From: Chloroflexi bacterium bin20
GTDB lineage: Bacteria; Chloroflexota; Anaerolineae; Aggregatilineales; Phototrophicaceae
Direction: 5' to 3'
Length of the DNA stretch: 64,000 nucleotides
NCBI GenBank assembly: GCA_002238485.1
Contig: MPMG01000009.1
Span: forward strand, 62,001-126,000
Shown here: positions 7,900-16,418 of the stretch, piece by piece
Numbering within the stretch: the first letter of the stretch is position 1
Layout of the letters: each line of letters starts with the position of its first letter
The notes under the pieces: model-generated
Seen by the model: the letters and a program-made list of their open reading frames with translations, nothing else
Told to the model about the DNA's origin: nothing
The model's database searches: none
Program-made: the position numbers and the translations under genes

Positions 7900-8694
7900 T
7901 CATATCCCAATTGGCAATTGAGCCTCAACATGCTTTAGGCGCGCGTTAGCCTTATTGACAAAATCCGCATTAATCTCGAAGGCTATAAAATCTCGACCGT
8001 GTTTTCGGCATACCACGGGGCAAGTTCCAACACCAGAAAACGGGTCAAGCACCAGATCGCCAGGATTTGAGCTCGCCAGTACCAATCGCTCAATTAGCTT
8101 TATTGGTTTCTGTATTGTGTTTAGCGCTTCTCGACATACAAGCTCTTTTGACTTATAGGTAAGCTGCTTTATGTCGCCCCAAACATCGCCGGGATTTTTG
8201 CCTTTGTCATTGAACTTGGTGTTCGCATACTTGCCATTTTTCACGGATGGTACTCTTTCGCAGCGAAGTCGGTGTTCAAGCTCTACAAGTTGAGCAACCC
8301 TTATACTGTCCAAGTTGTAACGACTTGGACGCGAACCCTTAACAAAGTAACAGATGATGTCATAATTATTAGTATAATTCACTCTACCTTGTGCCAATCT
8401 GCTCGGCTGATACCAAATGATTTTTGACTTGAGATTCAAATATGGACGATAGTCAACAAAGTCGATGCAATTTGATTTTCCAAAAAGATACAGAGCGCCG
8501 CCAGCCTGTAGCTTCATAGAAAATGTTCGAATGAGTTCGAGATTATATTCCTGAATATTTGGAATCTGATCCCATTCATTGCGTGTGACTCCGTAGGGAC
8601 CGTCACATACAATTAGATCTATTGATTCGTTTTCAACATCATTTATCAAATGAAGTGCATTGCCAATATGTATGACATTTCGTTGTAGAGTCAT
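7900..8694 (-). CDS. Type II DNA methyltransferase (N4/N6, beta class)
   Basis: A 264-residue methyltransferase. Motif IV near residue 31 reads DGPYG instead of the usual DPPY, and the AdoMet motif DPFSGVGTC lies near the C-terminus, so the order is beta class. Between them LYLFGKSN and IIWYQPSRL match the family's strand regions. The ATG at 8694 has AGGAAG at good distance. It pairs with the nuclease gene 3 nt downstream. The Asp-Gly variant of motif IV occurs in some type II enzymes, so loss of activity is not implied. Confidence 0.85.
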   Translation of the reverse strand: MTLQRNVIHIGNALHLINDVENESIDLIVCDGPYGVTRNEWDQIPNIQEYNLELIRTFSMKLQAGGALYLFGKSNCIDFVDYRPYLNLKSKIIWYQPSRLAQGRVNYTNNYDIICYFVKGSRPSRYNLDSIRVAQLVELEHRLRCERVPSVKNGKYANTKFNDKGKNPGDVWGDIKQLTYKSKELVCREALNTIQKPIKLIERLVLASSNPGDLVLDPFSGVGTCPVVCRKHGRDFIAFEINADFVNKANARLKHVEAQLPIGI

Positions 8695-8757
8695 GTGGCT
8701 TCCTGCAACAGTCATCAACGAACAAGTCTATACCACACCCACTGTCATTAGGCAAAT

Positions 8758-9708
8758 TCAAGTGTGCAGAACCCGCCCTGCCGCCGCAACCACCCGCGCG
8801 TGCTGCTGTCCGTTGCTGATGATCATGCCCGCATTGGGCAGGGTCTCGCCACGCGAGAAGTCCAGCGCTTCGCCGTCCAGCCCCGTCACCATGCCGCCAG
8901 CCGCCTGCACCAGCGCCACGCCAGCTGCATGATCCCAGATCTTGTGCGCATAATCGCTGCCCGGACGCGGCAAGCGCATATACAAATCGGCATCGCCGCA
9001 AGCCACCAGCGCATATTTCTCCATGCTGTCCAGCTCGATGATGCGCGCACCGCCCAAACCAGCCAGCTCGCGCGCCTGCCCCATGCGTGATTTGCTGGCA
9101 TGCGCCCGCTCGTAGCTCTGCACAGCGACGAAATCATCGACATCCCGCCGCGCCGACACAGTCACATGCTGTCCATCGCCGCCAACCAGTGGCGCTCGCC
9201 AGGTCTCGTCTGCACGCGTGTAAAAGAGCGCGCCTTCGCCAGCCTTATAACCGGGCGCCGCCAGCATGCCCTCGGCGATTTGACCATCAACCAGCAGCCC
9301 ACAGGCGATTGCATAGTGCCGCCGCGCCAGAAATCCTTTCGTGCCATCGATGGGGTCGATCACCCAGGTGCGCCGGGATCGCCTGCCCGCGCCGAAATCG
9401 AGCCAAGCCAAAAGCTGCGCCTCGCTCACTGCCTCGCCCAGCACATGCCCGAGCAGGTGCAGCACCTGTTCGCGTTTTTGGCTGGATACCAGCTGCTTGA
9501 ATTGCCCGCCCGATTCCTCGGCGATGACTGCGTCATCGGGGTACTGCTGCTGCAAGGCGCGGCAGATGATCGCCTGCGAGCCATAATCGGCGATTGTCAC
9601 TGGCTCGCTATGGTCGCCTGCCGTCTTTGTGCTGGCGCTCAGGTAGCGGTCTTGTACCAGCTGGCAGAGCCTGGCGGCATCGCGCAGGGCGGCTCGGATT
9701 GCTTGCAT
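8758..9708 (-). CDS. 3'(2'),5'-bisphosphate nucleotidase / inositol monophosphatase family (HAL2/CysQ-like)
   Basis: A 316-residue Mg2+-dependent phosphatase. Metal-binding motifs are IAEESG and WVIDPIDGTKGF, and the C-terminal WDHAAGVALVQAAGG matches the family signature 2. The length and the long insert between EESG and the DPIDGT motif resemble plant/yeast HAL2 (PAP phosphatase) more than SuhB. The probable substrate is 3'-phosphoadenosine 5'-phosphate from sulfate assimilation. The start at 9708 follows TGAGG; an open frame further upstream reads through the repeat nest and is not considered coding. Confidence 0.85.
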   Translation of the reverse strand: MQAIRAALRDAARLCQLVQDRYLSASTKTAGDHSEPVTIADYGSQAIICRALQQQYPDDAVIAEESGGQFKQLVSSQKREQVLHLLGHVLGEAVSEAQLLAWLDFGAGRRSRRTWVIDPIDGTKGFLARRHYAIACGLLVDGQIAEGMLAAPGYKAGEGALFYTRADETWRAPLVGGDGQHVTVSARRDVDDFVAVQSYERAHASKSRMGQARELAGLGGARIIELDSMEKYALVACGDADLYMRLPRPGSDYAHKIWDHAAGVALVQAAGGMVTGLDGEALDFSRGETLPNAGMIISNGQQHARVVAAAGRVLHT

Positions 9709-9785
9709 GGTTGCCTCACATGTTGCACAGTGCGCAAGCAGCCGATTTTGCCAGACCTGCTGCTGGCAAACAAGTTGTCGAATCA

Positions 9786-9909
9786 GGGGAGTGGCTAATT
9801 TGCTGGATACAGGCGCCCCCGACAGGTCAGGGGGAGGCAAGGGCACACGCGGATTCTGTCGGCAGGTCGGGGATGGGGAAACGCCATATACACGGAATTC
9901 GCCACTCCC
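9786..9909. mobile_element. MITE-like element, copy 1 (degenerate)
   Basis: Begins GGGGAGTGGC and ends GCCACTCCC, with a GC-rich palindrome near 9815-9840 and an internal GGTCGGGGATGGGG. It aligns along its whole length with the element at 57572-57707 (same order: ...TTTGCTGGA, palindrome, CGCGGAT, GGGGATGGGG, ATACACGG, ACTCCC). No open frame of its own, so it would be moved in trans. A clear target duplication is not seen at this copy. Confidence 0.7.
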
Positions 9910-9941
9910 GGGGCGATTAGCGTGGATTTGGAACACAAGAG

Positions 9942-9977
9942 ATTCTCTGTGCTCTCTGCGTCTCTGTGGTGAATTGA
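9942..9977. repeat. Interspersed ACAGAG-type repeat
   Basis: CTCTGTGCTCTCTGCGTCTC followed by TGTGGTGAATT, a copy of the same repeat as at 2785 and 52530 in opposite orientation to the former. It lies inside the region bounded by the 27-bp inverted repeat 9785-9811 / 10004-10030. Confidence 0.75.
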
Positions 9978-10003
9978 CCTTGTGTCAAGCATGACGAAAA
10001 AGT

Positions 10004-10030
10004 TGTATCCAGCAAATTAGCCACTCCCCT
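10004..10030. repeat. 27-bp perfect inverted copy of the MITE left end
   Basis: Exact reverse complement of 9785-9811 over 27 bases. With that copy it encloses 246 bp holding one MITE-like element and one ACAGAG repeat. It is either the outer end of a composite mobile unit or a solo end left by deletion. Confidence 0.85.
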
Positions 10031-10056
10031 TCCATCAAATCTATTGACCAAATCTA

Positions 10057-10085
10057 TTGACACTGTCTGAATATTTTGATAACAT
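10057..10085 (+). promoter_or_regulatory. Predicted sigma-70 promoter of the fibronectin-III gene
   Basis: TTGACA at 10057-10062, 17-bp spacer, TAACAT at 10080-10085. The -35 lies in the second of two direct copies of CAAATCTATTGAC. It is 82 nt upstream of the start codon. Except for this promoter, its direct repeats and the repeat nest, nothing else is seen in the 458-nt gap 9709-10166. Confidence 0.55.
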
Positions 10086-10166
10086 GTCTATATGCGTACC
10101 TGTAAAAAGGACGCGTCTGTGAAGCCACAACCTTTAGTTTAGTTCACCAGAAGGAGAGAAACTGCA

Positions 10167-10851
10167 ATGAACCATGTACGTCTCACGACACGCTTGTTCC
10201 TGATCGTTTTAGCCGCCTGTTTTACCCTGTCGTTGGGGGGGGGGGGTAATCTCCGCGCAGGCCCCAAGCGCCCCGCACAGGCTTGAGCTCAAACTCATAA
10301 AGAACAACGGCGGCATCAGAGTTATATGGGAAACGCCCAAAAGAGGCTCGGTTGACGGTTACCAGATCTTGCGAAAAGTCGGTGCTAAGGGAGACTGGGT
10401 CATATTGGTGGATGACACCGACAACACCAAAACCCATTATAAAGACACCACCGCCACAACGGCTGGCACAAGATACTACTATCGGGTCAAGGGTCGCAAT
10501 GGCAGTGACCGTAGTGCTGGGCAAAGGTATCAATCCATAGAGCTTCCCGGCGGAGCAATTCCTGGCAAGCCGAGAGAGCTTACGGCGACGGGTGTATCTA
10601 ACGGTATCCGGCTCAATTGGAAATACAAAGACAAGGTAAAGACGGACGGTTTCCAGATTCTGCGCCGAACCAAGGGTACCCAATGGAGCGTATTGGTGGC
10701 CGACACCAACAACAGAAACACCTATTATACCGATACCACTGCCGTAGCTGGCACAGAGTATGGCTATCGGGTCAAGGCTCGCTACGGCGCGAGTAACATT
10801 GGCAAATCTCCACCTGCTGAATGGGCGACGCGCCCAAGCAGCGGCGGCTAG
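10167..10851 (+). CDS. Secreted protein with two fibronectin type III domains; frameshifted at a G12 tract
   Basis: AGGAGAG precedes an ATG at 10167 encoding a hydrophobic signal peptide (LFLIVLAACFTLSL). A run of twelve G at 10235-10246 follows. In the frame of the start codon translation stops at 10284; one base fewer (G11) or two more would give SLGGGVISAQA, a plausible signal peptidase site, joined to a frame open to 10851. That frame holds two ~85-residue FN3 domains with matching motifs (DGYQILRK...YYYRVKGRNG and DGFQILRR...YGYRVKARYG). LAAC at residues 15-18 could also be a lipobox. Either the tract switches expression by slippage, or the count is an assembly error. The product is likely a surface or secreted binding protein of about 215-220 residues. 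Confidence 0.75.
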
Positions 10852-10916
10852 TTGTATAAGCGCCTAGCAGCCAGCTAGCGTTGCTGGCGGACGAATAGCA
10901 ATTGTCAGAATCGCGT

Positions 10917-10950
10917 CCCGATGCCGCCAAGGCGTCGGGATTTTTTGTTT
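10917..10950 (+). terminator. Rho-independent terminator after the FN3 gene
   Basis: CCCGATGCC - GCCAA - GGCGTCGGG forms a 9-bp stem (one G-T pair) followed by ATTTTTTGTTTT. Located 66 nt after the stop codon. Confidence 0.8.
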
Positions 10951-11060
10951 TGAAGGAGGCTTCGCGCCGCCTCTCCTCGAAATTGCCAGGCGGCTAATCC
11001 TCCAGGTCAATCTCATCAATGCGGTCGCCATCATTTTGATGCGATTGTCCTGTCAGATCC

Positions 11061-11201
11061 CGGGAGTGGTGAAATTGATGATATTCGGATTTAGCGAAAT
11101 CTTGTGAATCTACCTCGGCGCCCTCATTACCCTCGGCGCCCTTGATGGTAAAATCTTTGCAGCATCCAGAATAGTCGCATATCTATCATTCACCACTCCC
11201 G
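11061..11201. mobile_element. MITE-like element with 13-bp terminal inverted repeats
   Basis: CGGGAGTGGTGAA at 11061-11073 is repeated inverted at 11189-11201 (TTCACCACTCCCG). The ends share GGGAGTGG with the elements at 9786 and 57572, but the 141-bp interior is different and not GC-palindromic. It has no coding capacity and no obvious target duplication. The 426-nt gap 10852-11277 holds only this, the terminator and a possible promoter (TATACT at 11238-11243). Confidence 0.55.
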
Positions 11202-11277
11202 AATCAGCATACCCTTACCCGCGCCGAGTTTCTCGTGTATACTCCTCTGCCCCCTACCGATGCCACAGGAGAGAACG

Positions 11278-13059
11278 TTGGCGCAGAAGAGCGAATTCGC
11301 GATCGAAGGCTTGCGGGAATACAACCGCAAAACGGCCGTGCGCTGGATCATCTCGCACTGCTTTGAGCACAAGTCGTATTTCTTGATCGGCTTGGTGGGC
11401 TTCGCCTTGACCTATATCTCCTTTTCAGGGGCGCGGGTGATGTTTGGCCGCGGCGCAGAGCTGATCATCGAAGGCGGTGACGCCCAGGCGGTGATCGCCG
11501 TGAGCCTGGCTGTGCTCATTTTATCGGTGGCCGACGGGCTATTCTCGCTGATGGGATCGATGGCGATGGTCATCTTGTCGACGCGGGTCGAGCGAGATGC
11601 GCGCCACGAGCTTTATACCAGCTTGCTGGGCAAGAGCCAGACCTTCCATGACCAACAGCGGGTGGGCGATATCATGGCGCGCGCCACCGATGATGTGCGC
11701 CAACTCAATTTTGTCATCCACCCAGGCATCATGTTCATCTTTGATATGGTGCTGGGTTACGCGGTGCCGATGATTTACATTGCGGCGATCAACCTGGAAT
11801 TGCTGCTGGTGCCGATCATTTTTGTCATCGCCTATATCATCGTGGTGCGCCGCTATATGCGCCGGCTGCAGCCGGTGATGATGCAGCAGCGCCAGCAATA
11901 CGGCACCCTCAGCGCGCGCCTGGAAGAGACCATCAGCGGCATTGAGATCGTCAAAGTGGCGGCGCAGGAGGTCGAAGAGCGCAAGAAGTTCAAACGCAAC
12001 GCCTGGAAGTTCCGCGACTTCTTTGTGCAGCAGGGCAAGATAGAAGCAGCTTATCTGCCCTTGTTGATGTTTGGCATCTCCTTTGGCTTCTTCTTCCTGC
12101 ACTGCCTGAATTTGTACGATCGCGGCATCCTCAGCATTGGCGAAATCATCGCTGTCGCCGGCTTGATGCAAGTGCTGTCGTTTCCGGTCTTCATCTCGCT
12201 CTTTTCGATCAGCATGATTCAGCTGGGCATCGCCGGCGCGCGCCGCATCCTCGAGCTGATTGAGCAGCGCTCGGACATTGATGAGAATCTGGCGGGGCAC
12301 AAAGCCGCGGTGGATGGCGCGATCAAGTTCGACAATATCACATTCAAGTTCCATGGCAAGACGGTCTTGGAGGATGTGTCCTTCCGCGTCGAGCCGGGGC
12401 AGACTGTCGCCATCGTAGGGCAGACTGGCAGTGGCAAAACGACATTGACGCAGTTGGTTGGGCGCACTTACGATGTCGATGCCGGGCGCGTGTTGATTGA
12501 TGACGTGGATGTGCGCGACTGGAACCTCGACCAGCTGCGCTCGCAGATGGGCAGGATCGAGCAAGATGTCTTCCTGTTTTCGCGCTCCGTGGCAGAAAAT
12601 ATCGCCTTTGGCGTGCAGGATGCCTCACAAGAACAGATCGAAGCCGCCGCCAAAGAAGCCCAGGCGCACGACTTCATCATGTCGTTTAACGAAGGCTACG
12701 CTAGCGAGATCGGCGAGCGCGGCGTGATGCTCTCTGGCGGGCAGCGACAACGTCTGGCATTGGCGCGCGCATTTTTGCGTCAGCCCCGCATCTTGATCCT
12801 GGACGACTCCACCAGCGCGATCGACAGCGCCACCGAAGACGAAATCCAGAAAGCCATGCGCCGTGCCCAAGAGGGCCGAACCACCATCCTGATCACGCAT
12901 CGTCTGTCGCAGATCCGCTGGGCAGACCGCATCATCGTGCTGGAAAACGGACGGGTCATCGCCAATGGCAGGCACGAAGAGCTACTGGGCAGCTCGCCCC
13001 ACTATCGGCGCATATTCGCCCGCTACGACGCGCCTCAGCTGGCGCCTGCACTCGCCTGA
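11278..13059 (+). CDS. ABC exporter subunit with degenerate catalytic site (BmrC/TM287-like)
   Basis: About 593 residues: six membrane helices (to ~320) and a nucleotide-binding domain. Walker A GQTGSGKT lies near residue 380, signature LSGGQRQR near 484, and Walker B LILDDSTSAID near 507. The last has Asp where the catalytic Glu should be, as in the degenerate half of heterodimeric exporters. A TTG at 11278 is chosen because AGGAGAG sits just upstream; an in-frame ATG at 11260 has no such site. The partner gene begins 52 nt downstream. Substrate unknown; probably lipid or drug export. Confidence 0.85.
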   Translation: MAQKSEFAIEGLREYNRKTAVRWIISHCFEHKSYFLIGLVGFALTYISFSGARVMFGRGAELIIEGGDAQAVIAVSLAVLILSVADGLFSLMGSMAMVILSTRVERDARHELYTSLLGKSQTFHDQQRVGDIMARATDDVRQLNFVIHPGIMFIFDMVLGYAVPMIYIAAINLELLLVPIIFVIAYIIVVRRYMRRLQPVMMQQRQQYGTLSARLEETISGIEIVKVAAQEVEERKKFKRNAWKFRDFFVQQGKIEAAYLPLLMFGISFGFFFLHCLNLYDRGILSIGEIIAVAGLMQVLSFPVFISLFSISMIQLGIAGARRILELIEQRSDIDENLAGHKAAVDGAIKFDNITFKFHGKTVLEDVSFRVEPGQTVAIVGQTGSGKTTLTQLVGRTYDVDAGRVLIDDVDVRDWNLDQLRSQMGRIEQDVFLFSRSVAENIAFGVQDASQEQIEAAAKEAQAHDFIMSFNEGYASEIGERGVMLSGGQRQRLALARAFLRQPRILILDDSTSAIDSATEDEIQKAMRRAQEGRTTILITHRLSQIRWADRIIVLENGRVIANGRHEELLGSSPHYRRIFARYDAPQLAPALA

Positions 13060-13111
13060 TGGACGATCACCCGACAAATCGCAAGCCCGCGGCAGAAATG
13101 AGAGGAGCGAC

Positions 13112-14917
13112 ATGGGCTTCATAATGGATGGGCTGGACGCCGAAGACTACGACCGCCAATACACCGATTGGGCGCTGGTCAAACGGATCCTCAGCTACTT
13201 TCGACCGCAAGGCTGGAAGATGCTGGTGGTCGCCGCTGTCGTCTTCCTCAGCTCGGTGATGGACTTGATCCTGCCGGTGGTCGTTTCGCAAGCGCTGGAC
13301 CAGTTGCAGTTCACGCCCGAGACATTCGACCCGGTCGGAGCGGCGATCATCCTGGGCATAGCAGCCAGCGCCGGCTGGGTCGCCAACATGATCCGCCAAT
13401 GGCTTTCGGCGGAGGCGGTGGGCGATGTCACCTTTGATATGCGTGAAGACGCCTTCAACGCGGTGACCGAGCGCGATATGTCTTTTTATGACCAATTCGC
13501 CACCGGCAAGGTGGTCAGCCGCGTGCTTTCCGACACGCAGGCTTTCAGCGAGACCGTGCGCCTGAGCATCAACCTGATGAGCCGCTTGCTGCTGGTCCTG
13601 CTGCTGATCATCTATTTGTTCACTGTCAATGTGAACATGACGATTGTGTTGATGACCATCATGCCCTTCATTATCTATACCGCGCTGAAGTTCCGCAAGG
13701 TGGCGCGCCGCACTGTGACCAACTCGCGCCGGCAGCTGGCCACAGTCAACGCGCACATCCAGGAATCGATCAGTGGCATCGCGGTGGCAAAAGCCTTCCG
13801 CCGTGAGCAGATGATTTATGACGAATTCAAGGCGGTCAATCAAGAATCGTATGAGGTCGAAAAGATCAATGGCTTCGTCTTCGGCAGCATATTCCCGATC
13901 CTGGCGACCATTGCCGGTGTGGGTGTGGCGGCGGTGGTCTGGTTCGGCATCAACTTGGCACAGGAAGGTGTGCTGACGGCTGGCGAGTGGTTCTTGTTCA
14001 TTCAGGGCATGGGCATGGTCTGGTTTCCGCTGACGAGCATTTCGTCATTTTGGAGCCAATTTCAGCTGGGGCTGGCGGCTGGCGAGCGCGTCTTTGCCTT
14101 GCTGGATGCCGAGGCGCTGGTCAAGCAGAAAGCGGATGAGCGCGTGCATGCCTTGCAGGGCGAAATCGAATTTGCTTCGATGGATTTCCAGTACAACCAG
14201 GGCGAGCCGGTCTTGCGCGATTTCAACCTGCGCATCGAGCCTGGCGAGACCCTGGCGCTGGTCGGGCATACGGGCAGCGGCAAGTCCAGCATCGCCAAGC
14301 TGATCAACCGCTTCTATGAGTATCAGCAGGGCGACCTGTTCATAGACGGGCGCGATATCCGCTACTTCAACCTGTCCAGTTACCGCGCGCAGCTGGGCGT
14401 AGTCACCCAGACGCCTTTCCTCTTTGATGGCAGCGTCATGGACAATATTCGCTATGGCAAGCCCGAGGCCACCGACGAGCAAGTGGTGCGTGCCGCCAAC
14501 ATGGTGGGCCGCGGCGACTGGTTGGTCAGCCTGCAGGATGGTTTGCAGACCCAGGCGGGCGAGCGCGGCGGCAACCTGTCCATGGGTCAGCGGCAGCTGG
14601 TGGCGATCGCGCGCGTGCTGCTGCAAGACCCGGCCATCTTCATCCTGGACGAAGCCACAGCCAGCGTCGACCCATTGACCGAAACCTTGATCCAGGAAGG
14701 CTTGGATACCTTGTTGGGCGACCGCACATCCATTGTCATCGCCCATCGCCTGTCGACCATCCAGCATGCCGACCGCATCATCGTGCTCGATCACGGCAAA
14801 ATAATCGAATCGGGCACGCACGACCAACTGATGACAGACGGCGGGCATTACGCCACGCTCTACGATTCCTATTTCCGGCATCAGAGTCTGGAATACATTG
14901 AGCGCCTGGCCAGCTAG
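13112..14917 (+). CDS. ABC exporter subunit, consensus partner (BmrD/TM288-like)
   Basis: About 601 residues, with a membrane domain then an NBD. Walker A GHTGSGKS is near residue 384, Walker B FILDEATASVD near 511 with the catalytic Glu intact, and the H-loop is IAHRLST. The signature is LSMGQ rather than LSGGQ. This is the expected complement of the upstream subunit: the degenerate site is formed by the partner's Walker A/B and this non-canonical signature. AGAGGAG precedes the ATG at 13112. The two genes form an operon. Confidence 0.9.
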   Translation: MGFIMDGLDAEDYDRQYTDWALVKRILSYFRPQGWKMLVVAAVVFLSSVMDLILPVVVSQALDQLQFTPETFDPVGAAIILGIAASAGWVANMIRQWLSAEAVGDVTFDMREDAFNAVTERDMSFYDQFATGKVVSRVLSDTQAFSETVRLSINLMSRLLLVLLLIIYLFTVNVNMTIVLMTIMPFIIYTALKFRKVARRTVTNSRRQLATVNAHIQESISGIAVAKAFRREQMIYDEFKAVNQESYEVEKINGFVFGSIFPILATIAGVGVAAVVWFGINLAQEGVLTAGEWFLFIQGMGMVWFPLTSISSFWSQFQLGLAAGERVFALLDAEALVKQKADERVHALQGEIEFASMDFQYNQGEPVLRDFNLRIEPGETLALVGHTGSGKSSIAKLINRFYEYQQGDLFIDGRDIRYFNLSSYRAQLGVVTQTPFLFDGSVMDNIRYGKPEATDEQVVRAANMVGRGDWLVSLQDGLQTQAGERGGNLSMGQRQLVAIARVLLQDPAIFILDEATASVDPLTETLIQEGLDTLLGDRTSIVIAHRLSTIQHADRIIVLDHGKIIESGTHDQLMTDGGHYATLYDSYFRHQSLEYIERLAS

Positions 14918-14923
14918 CGGCAA

Positions 14924-14952
14924 TTGAAATCAAAAGCGTCAAACGCTATACT
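14924..14952 (+). promoter_or_regulatory. Predicted sigma-70 promoter of the DUF433/DUF5615 pair
   Basis: TTGAAA at 14924-14929, 17-bp spacer, TATACT at 14947-14952, 31 nt before the start at 14984. It sits immediately after the ABC exporter stop. Confidence 0.6.
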
Positions 14953-14983
14953 TACTGTCGTATGCTTGTAGAGGGGCACGGCG

Positions 14984-15283
14984 ATGATAGAGATTCTGAT
15001 GCCCGGCATCACCAGAACCGAGGGGGTATGCGGTGGGCGACCCTGCATCGCGGGCACACGCCTGCGCGTAACTGACATCGTTACGGCTGTTCAACTCGAA
15101 TACAGCCTCTGTGAAATCGCGGAAGATTTTGAGATAAGCCTGGAACAGGTTGACGCCGCCCTTGGTTATTACAAGCGCAACAAAGCGGCGATAGACGTGG
15201 ATATCAAACGGCAAGACGAAACGTTCGAGAGGCTGTCGAAAATCGGCTATGGAAGACCGCGAGCTGCGATTCTGCCTCGATGA
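14984..15283 (+). CDS. DUF433 protein, probable antitoxin
   Basis: A 99-residue protein with the DUF433 pattern: GGRPCIAGTRLRVTDIVTAV, then EIAEDFEISLEQVDAALGYY, a winged or helix-turn-helix-like fold. DUF433 proteins are commonly paired with PIN-like DUF5615 toxins, as here. GAGGGGCACGGCG precedes the ATG. It overlaps the toxin gene by 35 nt. By analogy it should neutralise the toxin and bind its own promoter. Confidence 0.8.
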   Translation: MIEILMPGITRTEGVCGGRPCIAGTRLRVTDIVTAVQLEYSLCEIAEDFEISLEQVDAALGYYKRNKAAIDVDIKRQDETFERLSKIGYGRPRAAILPR

Positions 15284-15665
15284 GCAATTGCCTGTCGCTA
15301 TCGCCGAGCAGCTAATCCGAAGGGATATAGACACTGTAACAGTTCAAGATTTGAGGCTTAAGGGTCGATCTGGCGCCCAGCAATTGCGCTTGGCGAATGA
15401 CATGGGACGAGTTTTATGCACATTGGATGACGATTATTTTGATCTAGTTAAGAATGGTGCTGCTCACTCAGGCATCGTCTTTGGGTCGCGCAAAGACCGC
15501 AGAGCGCTAGGAACATGGGTTCGGTTCCTCATATGGATGCACGAAACATATACACCTGGCGAGATGAGAAATCATATTGAGTATCTTCGCATCGTCTTAA
15601 AGCGGCAATTGATTAACTCTGACAAGATAGCAAGGATATGGCATGCCACTGCAAACCCTGACTGA
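15249..15665 (+). CDS. DUF5615 PIN-like protein, probable toxin
   Basis: A 138-residue protein with the DUF5615 features LRFCLDEQLP and VLCTLDDDYFDL, whose acidic residues would bind metal in a PIN-type RNase site, and a middle HSGIVF strand. It pairs with the overlapping DUF433 gene. Its 3' end overlaps the thioredoxin gene by 23 nt in another frame. RNase activity is inferred from the fold family only. Confidence 0.8.
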   Translation: MEDRELRFCLDEQLPVAIAEQLIRRDIDTVTVQDLRLKGRSGAQQLRLANDMGRVLCTLDDDYFDLVKNGAAHSGIVFGSRKDRRALGTWVRFLIWMHETYTPGEMRNHIEYLRIVLKRQLINSDKIARIWHATANPD

Positions 15666-16380
15666 CGCCACATTTGCCCGGCGAACGCGCCGCGTGCCCG
15701 CGCTCATCCTGCTCTCCAGCGGTGGCGACAAATTGCGCAGCGACTTCAAAACCGCCTTTGTCAAAGCCGCGGACGAAGAAGAGGGCATCCTCTTTGCCCA
15801 GGTCGACCCCGCCAGCAATCCGCAACTATGCGCGCGCTTTGCCTATCAAAACAAGGCGCTGCTGATCGGCTCGTATCGTGGCGAGGCGCTGCTGCGGCGT
15901 TCGCGCCCTTGGTCCAGCGACCTGCCAGATTTCATCCAGCAGTTGCACGATGCGCGCGAAGCCGATGAACCGCCCGCAAAGCCCGTCAAGACTGCCAAAC
16001 CCAAACGCAAGGTCCTCAGCAAGCCAATGGATGTGAGCGAGGCCACGTTCGAGAAAGAAGCCATCGCCGCCTCGCAGGATCTGCCGGTGCTGGTGGATTT
16101 CTGGGCGGAGTGGTGCGGTCCCTGCCGACAAGTCGCGCCTATCCTGGAGAAGCTGGCGGCCGAATTCGCCGGGCAGATCCGCGTTGTCAAGGTCGATACC
16201 GATGCCAACCCCGGGCTGAGCCAGGCTTTCCAGATCCGCAGCATCCCGACCATCGCCATGTTCAAGGCGGGGCAGTTGATCTTCATGCAGCCCGGCGCCC
16301 TGCCCGAAGCATCTTTCCGCGACTTGATCAAACAAGCCATCTCGCTCGAGGTGCCGGCGGACGCGGCGGCGAGCGCCTGA
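15643..16380 (+). CDS. Two-domain thioredoxin-like protein
   Basis: 245 residues. The C-terminal half (about 125-235) is a normal thioredoxin with VLVDFWAEWCGPCRQVAPIL and the cis-proline block IRSIPTIAMF. The N-terminal half also has a thioredoxin-like layout (PALILLSSGGDKLRSDF...) but no CxxC, so it is redox-inactive. The halves are joined by a Lys/Pro-rich linker (PPAKPVKTAKPKRK). AAGGATAT precedes the ATG, which lies inside the end of the DUF5615 gene. It lacks a signal peptide and should be cytoplasmic. Confidence 0.85.
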   Translation: MPLQTLTDATFARRTRRVPALILLSSGGDKLRSDFKTAFVKAADEEEGILFAQVDPASNPQLCARFAYQNKALLIGSYRGEALLRRSRPWSSDLPDFIQQLHDAREADEPPAKPVKTAKPKRKVLSKPMDVSEATFEKEAIAASQDLPVLVDFWAEWCGPCRQVAPILEKLAAEFAGQIRVVKVDTDANPGLSQAFQIRSIPTIAMFKAGQLIFMQPGALPEASFRDLIKQAISLEVPADAAASA

Positions 16381-16418
16381 TCCGCGCGCTGGGCCAATGC
16401 CGCATTGACGCGGGACCG

